Source of the DNA: Mesodorylaimus sp. YZB2_4 | Taxonomy: Eukaryota; Nematoda; Enoplea; Dorylaimida; Dorylaimidae | NCBI GenBank assembly: GCA_030248295.1 | Contig: JASANH010001440.1 | Location: forward strand, 682,001 to 746,000 | DNA length: 64,000 nucleotides | Direction of reading: 5' to 3' | In this document: positions 36,938-47,663 of the stretch, in pieces | Numbering within the stretch: position 1 is the first letter of the stretch | Layout: each line of letters starts with the position of its first letter | The notes under the pieces: generated by a model | Databases searched by the model: none | What the model saw: only the letters and a program-made list of their open reading frames with translations | Told to the model about the DNA's origin: nothing | Translations under genes and position numbers: made by a program

Positions 36938-39650
36938 ATGATTCGTTTTATCACATTTGGATTCTGTATTTGCATGGCAGTTGCTGACAGCAACGCAGTC
37001 GGAGTGAATGTGGATGCATCGTGCGCGGAAGATGGGTAAGTGCTGAAAGTCATCAGTCAGTGCGTTCTGGTAATCCTCTAATATTCCGCAAAGTATGAAA
37101 AAGACTGACGTATTGACACAGATGAAACCACAGATATCAACGAAAGGGAGCCACATGCGATGTAAGACAGCGATGCGAGCTAGCACAGAAGTTCTGCTCT
37201 CATCACCCCCACTGGTTGGATGAGACGAATCACTGGAACCACCCTTTTTACCCTGTTATTTTCTGTTCCTTGTAATCAACCTTGCCAATGCCAAAAAATC
37301 AGTTTTTTCCGATAGGGCTTTTTCTGACCCATTCCAGCCAAACTACTGCTGCTTCAAGTAGCGAACAGGCATAATCAATACGTGCGTCTGCAATATTCCC
37401 ATCATCCATTGGACTCCATAAAAAACAAATCTGGTTTGGCGCCACCGCAACTGGTTTGTCGCCGCCGTAACTGGTTTGGCGCCACTGTAACTGGTTTGGC
37501 GCCACCAAGACTGGTTCGGCGCCACCGTAACTGGTTTAACGCCATTGTAACTGGTTAGGGGCCACAATAAGGTGCTTCTCGCTAATCCTACCAATCATTT
37601 CTCAAATTATTGCAAGATAACATGTTTATACCAAAAGCATATTTCAGAACTTCCTGACGACTTTTTCAGACTTGCCGCCATCGCTCATCAAGACATCCAT
37701 TTCACTCTCATGCATAATCACACCTTCGACTTTATCTCTTATCGAGTCCAAGCAAATATAACTTTCCGAATACGTCCACCAGACTCAACTGAAGAAAATA
37801 ATGGAGTGTACAGATTTCAACTTCATGGACGCTGCCCTTCGTGGGGCCCCATTTTAAACAACGACGTGTATATCATAGCTAAATCATTAACATCCGCGAA
37901 TGATATTCGACGAATTGAAGACGTAGAAATCGCGTGCTGCCAGATTGAACGCGACGCAATGATTGTGAAATTTACAACAGACCCCGCAACCGCTGATAGT
38001 TTCAATTTTACGCTGATATTGCCAACGATAAAAGAACGAGCAGAAACTGATTTGGTGGGAGTAACTCGGGTGCCGCTGGATAATCGCGGGACCTTGTTGC
38101 CGCAGGGTCAATATTCGCTGGGTGCAAATTACAGTGGGGAGGCCATGGTTATGACAAATTTTCATGATATTTTTGCACGGCATTCATTTCCGTTAATCGA
38201 TTCGCTAACATCACTTTACACTATGACTTTATCAATAACCGTCGAAGAATCACATCGAAGGCAGCATCACCACGACGACTGGGTAATATTGGCAAACACA
38301 CCAGTCATTCCCACATCCAACACCAGTGTGCGTATTCGAGGTGGGAGACAAGGTCGAACGTGGACGTTCGAGCCGAGCCCACCCATGCCTGGCTCGTATC
38401 TCGCTTTTGTGATTGGGCGATTCCATAGGAATACAATTCGTACGAGACGTGGAGTGGAAATCAATATTTGGACCTTACCTGGATCATTGCCGCAGCAATA
38501 CAATCACACTGAATCCACTCGATTCGCTCTAGAAATGACGGCAATATTAATCGATTACTTTGAAGACGAATTCGGATATCCTTACCCCCTGAATAAATTG
38601 GACATTGTTGAGGCACCCTTGGATTATGAAGCGTTTATTGTCTGGGGTCTCTGTTTCGTGAAACCTGGTCGACTGCACGTGATCAAAGGGGCCATGTCGC
38701 AGGCGCCTGTGCCAGGCTCCGCAGCCACTATGGGCGGTATCATATTTGGAACTGGGCCACAATCAATTCGAGAAACAATACCCCGTAAAAAAGATATTAC
38801 TGAAATTCTAGCGCACGAAATTGCTCATCAATGGTTCGGAAGTTTAGTCACCCCCAAAACATGGAATGATGTATTTCTGAGCGAAAGTTTTGCTACTTTT
38901 TATGGGGTCGAATCGATACGATTCGCCAAAGGAATGCCCCAATGGATGGCATCGGAGGCCATGATCACAGCTTTGACTCACAGAAAGATTTCTTTGCACA
39001 CTGACCCCACAATTCCCATTTCGTCACCTGTCATGTACAAAAACTGGTCGAGAGATGTTCAATTTTCGACGATAGTCTACCACAAAGGCGCCACGTTATT
39101 GCGTATGCTTAAATGGGTTATCGGCGATAAAGCGTTTCGTGATGGCATTCGAAAATATTTACAGCGTTTTCGATTTTCCAACGCGGGGTCGAATGATTTT
39201 TTGGCCGTCTTCGAAGAGACTGTGCGTGAGCATAAAATCCCTGGTTGGGATAATAGTTTCCTGAATGCTAGAGATTTTTTATCGCCCTATCTTTTTCAAC
39301 CGTCTTATCCCGTAGTGAACGTGAGGGTTAACCAAACCCATGCTACCCTGCACCAAGAACCATTTCAGTATCATCAGCCCAGTCAGCGACAGCAGCAAAG
39401 CACCAGCACACCAACTAAATTCTATCAGTGGTACGTGCCCATCACTGTACACCTGCGAACAAAACACATGAAAACTTACTGGTTGAAACCCAACGAAACC
39501 TTGACTCTGCCAGTATCCGATTTCGGGTTCATGGTCCGCCTGTTTCATTTGTACGCTGTCAGACCAGTTTACACGGCCAGGCCGGACGGAGAGGATGGCG
39601 AGGATGGTGAGGGCGATGAGATCGATGATGATATACATGTGCTGGACTAG
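36938..39650 (+). CDS. Secreted M1-family metallopeptidase with altered GAMEN motif, 692 aa
   Basis: Related to aminopeptidase N. Exon 1 (36938-37035) encodes a signal peptide, and exon 2 (37670-39650) the rest; GG|A splicing gives 693 codons including stop. The N-terminal beta domain is followed by a gluzincin catalytic domain. The zinc site HEIAHQW begins at H415, with the third ligand E438 exactly 18 residues after the second His. The catalytic Tyr is Y503 in IVYHKGATLLRML. The exopeptidase motif GAMEN is replaced by EAFIV (353-357, DYEAFIVWGL), and about 29 extra residues lie between it and HEXXH. The usual C-terminal helical domain is missing; the protein ends with Gln-rich and acidic (Asp/Glu) segments. 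It should still bind zinc but may not anchor a free N-terminus, so true aminopeptidase activity is doubtful. A 20-base minisatellite sits in the intron. Confidence 0.87.
37431..37565 (+). repeat. 20-base minisatellite in the M1 peptidase intron
   Basis: About 6.75 tandem units of CTGGTTTGGCGCCACCGTAA type, with single-base variants, run without interruption between exons 1 and 2. Each unit contains the palindrome GGCGCC. Confidence 0.9.
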
Positions 39651-42352
39651 GCCCATATCATCTGAGTGTGTTACCTGTATATGCAACAGCATTTATGTAT
39701 GTGGGTTATGACACGTAGTTTGCATCGGTTGATTTCAAAATATGTTTCAGGTCGAATAATGTTATTCTGTTTTCCATGCTCGTCTAATTTTATCTGCGTC
39801 CACTGATATCAAAAGTAGCATTCAATTATTCATCCACTCCTTATTAGAATACCCTGCTAATTCTTTCCTCCGCGAATTTCTATAATACTGGAGCACTTAT
39901 TGGAGAGATTGCGCAATTTTTTCATGGATTTGTAGATCGAATTAAAAAATCTTTACAAAGATCATATAGAAAAAATTTGAAGTTTGGAACCTGCCAGCTT
40001 TTTCATCTCACATTTCGCCAATTGATGAGCTGGAAGTGTGGGAATCTGCTAACAGGCAGCGGTCATGAAGCACATCAGATCCTACAAGGTCAAAAGGTAG
40101 CTCTAGGGTGCACTCATAGAGATCTGGCAAGTGCATTTTCGCCCCTTCAGGAGGAAAGAATCCTTTGTCTTCATTAGCAATAAAGTGGCCGCGGTTCTCG
40201 GCGCGCAAAGCGCACCAATTTCATAGCTGCTGACTGCTGATGACTGGCCGAGTTTCCAGCTTGTTTCAATGATTGATTCCCAGTACCCCAGAGGAAACTA
40301 CGTTCCTACCTTTCTGAATCAACCCATACAGCAGGTGCCGCTCGTTGTCAGCCTTGTTCTTTTCGATGACTTCTACTTTATCGAAGACTTCTACTGTATA
40401 ACCTGTTTTCTTTGAGAATATACACCCTGAGAATATACATCTACGTTACCGCATAGGCCGCGTGTACATTCCCAAAGAAAACAGATAGTATGTATTCCTT
40501 GAAAAACACACGACCCTTCCTGCTATCATATGCCAGCATCTGTATCTTATGCTTTAGGCCCTGTCTACAGAAGGAGAATTTCGATTATTTAGGCTATGCG
40601 CCGGTTGTGCGATGCGTATATCACTCGCAATCAGCTGGTACTTGATATGATGCCAAGTTTGGTTGATATTTTGAGCTTTATTTAGAGAGAACGGAGGCTT
40701 TATATTTTCGATCGTGGGACATGCAGGCTTTAGCCATTTGAGAGATTCGAACTAGTGCTGCAAATGACGTCGGTTTTACAATTTGACTTTGACCTTGACT
40801 TTGGCAAGAGTCCCAAAAAGTTTTTGACTTTGACAATGACTTTGACGGAATTTCGAAAACATGCGATTTTGACAGGATTTTGACTTTGGTATTGACGTCA
40901 ATTGCTACACTAATTCGAACACGCCCATACAAATATCAGGTCAACATTTGCAGTAAAATCTAGGCTCGTGTGGTGATTTTGCAGCGTCATGTCGCTTGCC
41001 GCCACGTGCATGCGACCATATGCTGGACTGCCTTGCCGGGGCTTCATGCATCACGGCTGTGAGTGACAGAAATCTGACTGAGATAATTTCGACTGAAGTT
41101 AATCGGCCGCTGCCACATAATCGAAGATGCTCACAACTTCAAATTTGAGTTTTCAAATTCAGAAATTGCTTAAAAATTGTTTAATTCCTAACATGCTGAT
41201 CGGAGAGAAGCCCGACTGGTGGAGAATTGAAACGCACTTATTCTAAGACCAGAAAACGTCAGACGCCGCGTGATGGCACGTCGGCCAAATGCACCTAGCC
41301 ACTCATCTAAAATTCATAGCTACACTGTTTTACGTCGAGATTTATGACAGCGACTGGCCCTTACCGACTAGCGAGAGGGCTGGCGAGGACACAGACTGCA
41401 TGAAAGCGTGCACGCGCAAATATGTTGAATGGACAGGGTCCAAGTGCAGCTTTCAAGCGTATTAGTACAAACTGTCATTCTCTCATGAAGCTGCTTGAGA
41501 GACGGAACAGGCATTCGCAAGAAGGCACAAGTTAAACGCTGCCCCAAACAACGTTTTGCATACCAAGCGTGCTCGATAAGTTTTAAGCGTAGGAAGACTG
41601 TAGTCACTTTTCAAGTATGGAAGACCAAAAGGAGATTATATCCAGAAGGCGTTATTCGAGGGCACAAATCTAAAGGGGGTGCGTAATCAGACATTTTTGT
41701 ACCTGCTCCTTGTTCCTGGAGGCCAGAAGCAGAAATTTACCTTTCTTAAGCCTCATTTTTCGAAGTAATAAGACATCATTCATTGTGCAGTACATTATTT
41801 GCCGCCACTTGAGATTAGTTGCTACAATCGAGTCAAAATTTTCATGAATGGGTGCGCTATGCCTAACGAACAGCTCAGCCAAAGGACTATCGTCTCGTTT
41901 CATTTATTCCAAACGTATAATTGATAGTTTTCACAGAATTCTGATCTTTGTTTAAACGTGCTTCAATTGTTTCAAGACACTTCTATCGAACTATAATTTC
42001 GAGCAGTAAAGCTAACACTCATGCACTGCACAGCTCATTCGTTTTTTGAACAATAAACCTGTCCTGATCCAGTTTGCTTTGAAACGGTCTTTGGGGACAT
42101 TATTATTGGTCGAAAAATAATTAGTTGAGGCTATTGAGAATTTACAGTAAACGACCTTTGTCCAGGGTCTTTACTATAACTGCACTTCGTGATCCTCTAC
42201 TAATTTTTCTCCGAAGAATCTTATATTAATTGGCGTTCGTACTTCTATAAGACTTGGATAAAGTTAGCAGCGTATTTCAGGTACCTTGAAGAGCACGCCT
42301 GATCATCATTTTGGGTCATTTAACTTTTATTTTGAATCAACATTTCGCAGGA
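39651..42352. other. Intergenic region with simple repeats
   Basis: No gene recognised. An inverted repeat of about 23 bases pairs 40403-40425 with 40462-40484. A degenerate TTTGAC-rich stretch lies at about 40781-40905. A TTTCAG at about 42275-42280 could end an intron of an upstream exon of the receptor gene that follows. Confidence 0.4.
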
Positions 42353-43630
42353 ATGTCTTTGAAAATAGGCGTCATCTACAATCCACCAGTGGCTATGCGA
42401 TGCGCGCTGGATCGCGTATGTCGTCAGCGAGGGTATGGCATAGATATGGTCCAAATGGCTTGTCGATATCTGGGACTGAACTGCACGCTGGCTTGGTTCA
42501 ACAGCAGCGATTACGGCGATGCCAACAGGCAGGGCGTAGGGAGCGGTATGGTTGGCGCAGTGCAGAGGGGGGAATACGACACTTCGTTGCCAATATTCAC
42601 CCCAACTTATTCACGATTTAAAGCAATCACGTTCAGCGAAGTGCACAGATCCAGTGACCTGATTCTCATGACCAGAGCTCCCAGTGAAGCGACGAGAGCT
42701 TTGGACTGGAATATTGTCACCTCGTTCCAATTGAAAGTCTGGATATTTTTTTCAGTGGTTCTACTTCTCACCAGCTTCGTTTTGAATGTGGTCATGCGAC
42801 GATTTTCAATGGAGCAGGAAAAAGTTTCGTTTATTCGCATTTTTTTATCATTGGTGACAAATGAATTTGAGCACCGATATCACTCGCGATCATCGTCAGC
42901 CCGCTTTGTGGCTGCAGGTTGGTTCCTTGGCGCCCTCGTCATAACAAGCACATATTCGGGGAGACTATTCTCTCAGGAAATGAAAACAAAACAAAATTTG
43001 CCATTTACAGATTTAGAAACATTTGTGCAATGCTTAGAGAAAGGGCAGTGCCGCTTAAATACGCCTACCTTGTCTGTCAGTTTCTTACAACAGCTATTGG
43101 CGCCAGAAAATGTCATGGGTGCGCGCATTCTCGCCAGTACTCAGAAAAACCCAATTTTGATATCGCCAATTGACCAAATCCCGAAGCTACTTTTGCAAGA
43201 AAAAAATCAATATTTAGTTTTGGTTCGTCAGGTGAATTACTTACTTTCGCTGCCTAATAAGAATTGCCAGTTTCTCACTGTAACATTACGCGGGATGGCC
43301 GAGTATAATTGCTTCCCTGTGGCGAGGAGTTCATCGAAATTACCTCTGCTGAATAAAATTGCATCAGCATTTCGGGAACTTGGTTTAGAAATACCAATAA
43401 TCAGAGCTTATGGGACAGATATGCTGTGCAGGAAAGACTGGGCTCAAAGTGAACAGCCAAAGCTAGAACGCTTACTCTCATCAATGGCGACGACATTTTA
43501 TTTTTATTTCGCTGGTGTCTTTTTATCAGTAGTTACATTATTATTTGAAATAGCGAGATATCATTTAGAAAGAAGATTGGGAAGACTGAATTGTGCGGGA
43601 TGCCTCAGTTTTAGATATGGCGTTGCTTAA
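42353..43630 (+). CDS. Ionotropic glutamate receptor-like (IR-type) channel, 425 aa from first ATG
   Basis: Ligand-gated cation channel of the iGluR superfamily. The ligand lobe S1 starts LKIGVIYNPPV and includes the TPTYSRFKAITFSE segment, with an Arg in the usual agonist-binding position. Next are TM1 (VWIFFSVVLLLTSFVLNVVM), a re-entrant pore segment, and TM3 with STYSGRLFSQEMK in place of the classic SYTANLAAF. Lobe S2 and a final TM4 (FYFYFAGVFLSVVTLLFEIA) complete the protein. There is no amino-terminal domain, as in invertebrate IRs and small glr-like genes. The first ATG lies just after a CATTTCGCAG acceptor-like string, so one or more 5' exons, including a signal peptide, are probably missing from this model. 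The changed TM3 gate suggests unusual gating or an orphan role. Confidence 0.8.
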   Translation: MSLKIGVIYNPPVAMRCALDRVCRQRGYGIDMVQMACRYLGLNCTLAWFNSSDYGDANRQGVGSGMVGAVQRGEYDTSLPIFTPTYSRFKAITFSEVHRSSDLILMTRAPSEATRALDWNIVTSFQLKVWIFFSVVLLLTSFVLNVVMRRFSMEQEKVSFIRIFLSLVTNEFEHRYHSRSSSARFVAAGWFLGALVITSTYSGRLFSQEMKTKQNLPFTDLETFVQCLEKGQCRLNTPTLSVSFLQQLLAPENVMGARILASTQKNPILISPIDQIPKLLLQEKNQYLVLVRQVNYLLSLPNKNCQFLTVTLRGMAEYNCFPVARSSSKLPLLNKIASAFRELGLEIPIIRAYGTDMLCRKDWAQSEQPKLERLLSSMATTFYFYFAGVFLSVVTLLFEIARYHLERRLGRLNCAGCLSFRYGVA

Positions 43631-45423
43631 CAAGGCACGCTCTGTTCTCTAATGATTGGAACGGTCAAGCGAATTAGGGAATAGGTTTAGGCCAGAAGCT
43701 ATTTGAAGGGGGACATTGGGTGGTTCGAGGTCGCGGTGTAATTTAGTTTTCTTTTTTAGTTGTTTCCTGATTACCGCATGACCCCATCATCACTTTTCTG
43801 TCTAGCTGGGTAAAAGTGCTTCGATTAATTTCAGTTTCGACTTTTATTTCACTCAAAACCTTTCTCCTGGGTTTTGCATCATTCACTTACAGTAACTACT
43901 TTCCTAAGGATGAGGTCATAAAGTTTGCAGAATGGAGTTTTGTTACAATTTCACAGCGAGTAGTCCATCTGGTGAGCACTACATCATTTCAAGCGGAGAG
44001 TAATGTGTGATTTGGTAACGTGGTTGCCCAGGGTGCATCTTAGGATCAATCCAAGTTTCACTAGTGTCTATCGACAGCGCATGCCAACGAACCATAATTT
44101 AGTGATGTACAGTGGTTGGAGTCGATCGTTTGAGCGGCTATTGTTGTGGAGTGCACTACCTACTAATGAATTTGTTCAGAAAAAAGATCGTTTTCTGATA
44201 TTTCTATTTTGTGATTTGCGGTTTTACCAATATCGATTTTATGTTGTCATTTTCTTGGTGTCGTTTACACCATTTGAGTGCTCATGAGCTGCTTTAGGTG
44301 TTGTAAATTATGGCTATGACTATGGCTATGAATCTACGAGGCTTTGATTTGTTGATTACGAAGAATATATCTGTACATGTTGACCATGGAAAACCTAACT
44401 CTTCTGCACATGGCAAACCACGCTTTGTCTGGAAAACTGAAAAAGCCGAAAAGAACCTGATGATATGTTGAAGCTTAAGAACTAGCTTTCTGTAACTTTT
44501 TCCAAAAACCGTTTACGGTAACATCAAGGCAAACCAAGAATTTCATACGGTGAATAAAGAATATATATAGGTATGATAAACCCCATAAATTTTACTGTTG
44601 CAAGAAGCCTTTAAGTTTTCCAGTCATTTCTGCTTGCGTACCTGGATGCTTCTAATAAAGTCTTCGTTGGCCATCGTCGATACGTTCCAATGAATAGAAT
44701 TCGAAGTAATTCTTATGGGCGACACTCCCGCAGAATTCATCCACATTCATTCCTACTTCTTGTTCGATCTTGCGGTAAGATTTTCCAGCGCTCATTAAAC
44801 CTTGCGCCTATGCTCCACCATAATAATAAACAGCCCATTCGCCATTGAATTCTTTCTGGTTTTCCCTCAAGACATTCGCGCTCTGCATGCTCAATTATTT
44901 CTTCCTCGTCGATGCTCTGAAGCATACATACTTTCTGGGTGATATATTCTTGACTTATGAGATTGTTTGGCGTCTCGTTATAGAATCGCTTATCTCGCTG
45001 TTTTTTGATTTTCTTTCTTGAAGCGAATGTTTGGGGAGGAGCGCATCGGTTTTGAAGCCAATTTTTGCATTTGCATTTTATCACCCGTGGATAGCATCTA
45101 ACGGTCACTGTGTGACAAGTATATAAATGTGTAATGCACTGGAGGCGCTATCTATGCCATTTTTTAGTAGTTGCTAGAAGTTTTTATGTTATATCACTCA
45201 AATATGCTTTCAGCTTCCACTCTTCTGAACATCCGCTTCAAAACGCGCGGCATGGCTTATTATCTGCATTGGATACATAGACTTTCACATTTTGCAAATG
45301 CCACATGTGATTGTCCAAATTCCTTTCACTCATGTGCCCAACACTTAAAAATACTTATTTCAAAGTCAGAAACAGGTCATGCGAATCTGTGGATACGATG
45401 ATTTTAAATTTATTCGAAAAGAA
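43631..45423. other. Region between the IR-like gene and the decayed DEG/ENaC gene
   Basis: Short open frames at 43816-44010 and 44003-44287 (plus) and 44737-45108 (minus, basic at its start then Glu-rich) have no recognised domain. The minus-strand one might belong to the cytosolic tail of the adjacent decayed channel, but no splice path supports it. Confidence 0.35.
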
Positions 45424-47163
45424 TCAAATAGGCTGTCTTGTCATAAAAAAATTATCCGCTATTAATCGTTGTAAGAACACAGCAAATTGTACAAGCGTCA
45501 TAAGCGTGCTTCCTACAAATAAGCCCAACGTGCCACCAATATTATTCCCAAGTTCAATAAAACTGAATGTGCGAACTTCTACGTGAGTTCGTATGCCACC
45601 CTGTCGCGCTACACCGTGCAAAAAATTAACAACCACAATGGACATGTTTTGTGCGCGAATATGGCCCCCCTACATGCTCGAAATCTGCGTTTTCCAATTC
45701 ACTGTCGGTAATGGCAGTTACATCGAAATAAATTCTTTCGCGTTTATCTGGGCATTGGTTGACACATTTCATGGTGTCGGCATTTCACGGAATTCGTATG
45801 CATTGTTCAACATCGTAGCATTCTCCATTGTTACGTGTCCGTAAATCATAAATATTACAAAAAGCAGTAAGATAATAATTTAGGTCAGAAGTATCAGCAA
45901 ACATGAGAAGTGACTGACATTTAAAATGTTTTCTGAAAAATGTGTGTCTGCGCAATCGAAAGCGCATCTCAATTCAAAATAATTTTCTTTCGTTGTACAT
46001 TTGTGCAATCGCACATATTTAGTTGCGGTCACTTTCAGCATCGTATATTTGTAGTGGGATATAAACAGAAACGGAAATGGAGAAATATAACCACTTTCAT
46101 CGCCAGAAAAAAATAAATACCAAGTGTAAAATTCTTCGTACAAAAGTTTGTTTGGACGTTTTTTTATTTTAGCATAAAATCTTTTATAACCACTCGCATC
46201 GGCGCCGCTACGCGCGTCCTGTAGATGTAATTCGAAACAAACACCGACATGAGGTAAAAAAAACTTGTTCCACTTTTTTATATTCGTCACAAAAAATATG
46301 CGAATTCAAAACTGTTCACAAATTCGGGTACTATGAGTTTAAAAAAAATTAATTGCAAGAAGTTTTATAATATTCAGCTAATGAATTGTAAGCTGACAAA
46401 TAATAATATTTTTCTAATTCAAGCCGACCTGCTGTCACGTTATTAATATCAACAACGTTATAATTGTAGGAGTAAAGTGTAGAATATTTGGGAGCCTGAT
46501 GAAAGATTGGTGCCTCTGACGTTTTTATAAACGAGCCATCCATCAGGACATAGGTATATCGATGTGTACTTATATGGCGGAGTATTGTCAAACCAGATCT
46601 AAAATTCAAATATTGTAGGAGAAGCACATAACTGGAAAATCAAAAAAATGTTGTTCGATTTTAAAAAATTAAAACTTGTGAGCTCGAGGTAATTTTATGA
46701 AACAGAAAAAAGCAATTCGTGAAATCTCACATCAGTGGCTGATCAATTTTGCAAATATTCGGCGCCGGTTTTATATGTGAAATAAACAATTGCACGAATG
46801 CCAATAGAAAGAAGAATGAGCCAAAAACATTTTAAAAACCAAATATTTTTCTGTCAGAGTTTTTTCAGACCCACAATTGCTGTCACATCATCGGCTAACC
46901 TTTGAGTAATATTTCCTGTAATTCAGTTACTGTATGTACGTGTACTAAATACGCACTCATCTCGCGTAAGAACTCACTTATGCCCCTTTTGTGTGACCTT
47001 GTTTGATGGTGGGGCTCACTTCCAGAACAAGTTTTTCCAGCTGATTCACTATTGTCACCAAACTATCAAGATTGAGTAGAAGTGACTTGATGTCTGGCTG
47101 GTCACTTTTATCTGTGGCTCGTCTTAAGAATATAAAATCTCGATTTCTGTTTTTCCTATCCAT
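45424..47163 (-). pseudogene. Decayed DEG/ENaC channel gene
   Basis: In order on the minus strand: a possible N-terminal exon (47163-46978, ending at a GTGAGT donor); a TM1-like helix (WFLKCFWLILLSIG, near 46840); then LCASPTIFEF, the family's post-TM1 C.SP motif. Extracellular pieces follow: PDGWLVYKNVRG, a GVCFELH piece near 46240, CAFDCAD, and CVNQCPDKRERIYFD. TM2 is at 45590-45490 (ELGNNIGGTLGLFVGSTLMTL). Damage: TAG at 46599-46601 inside the conserved block, TGA at 45785-45787, and a frame change at a C6 run (45665-45670) just before TM2. One break could be a sequencing error, but three are unlikely to be. It is distinct in sequence from the intact channel at 28.4 kb. Confidence 0.7.
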
Positions 47164-47663
47164 TTTGCATAGTAAACTGAATTATAGTTTAAACTTTCTC
47201 GGTAATGCCAGCTAAAAGTGGGTAAAAGAATAAAAAAATTTCCTCCAGAATCTTTTGATTGGCTCCTCGAAAAGCTTAATATTATTTAGCATCTTCGTTT
47301 TGAATAAAAAATAAATATAAACTTTTTTGCCTGAAATCCTATCCACCATGCATATCATCACCAACTTCTAAACGTCCCTATTATTCGGGATAACAAGCAT
47401 TTTCTGTACACACAGTAATAATTACGAATGTGAAACTGATATGAGAGTTGCTCCAGCTGCTTGAAAAAGAACGTGCTGAAAAATGGCGAAATAGTTGTGG
47501 AAGCTTTTGAGTAGACTTCATCAAAGCTCCTCGCACTGCTTGTTTTTTAGCATCCTACTCCTTTTTATCACGATAAGTAATAAGAAACATACATAATAAT
47601 GAGACACATACAACAAAGCGCACCTCTTTGCATACCTCTACAATACGCTCATGCCGAAACATG
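47164..47663. other. Spacer between the decayed channel and the NIDO gene
   Basis: AT-rich, without recognised features. It is the 3' flank of the NIDO protein gene and the 5' flank of the decayed channel. Confidence 0.4.

Noticed and set aside
37572-37669. Extending the M1 peptidase frame upstream to 37572
   Set aside because: That frame runs through intron-like sequence; splicing from the signal-peptide exon at 37035 to 37670 keeps frame and gives a secreted protein as expected.
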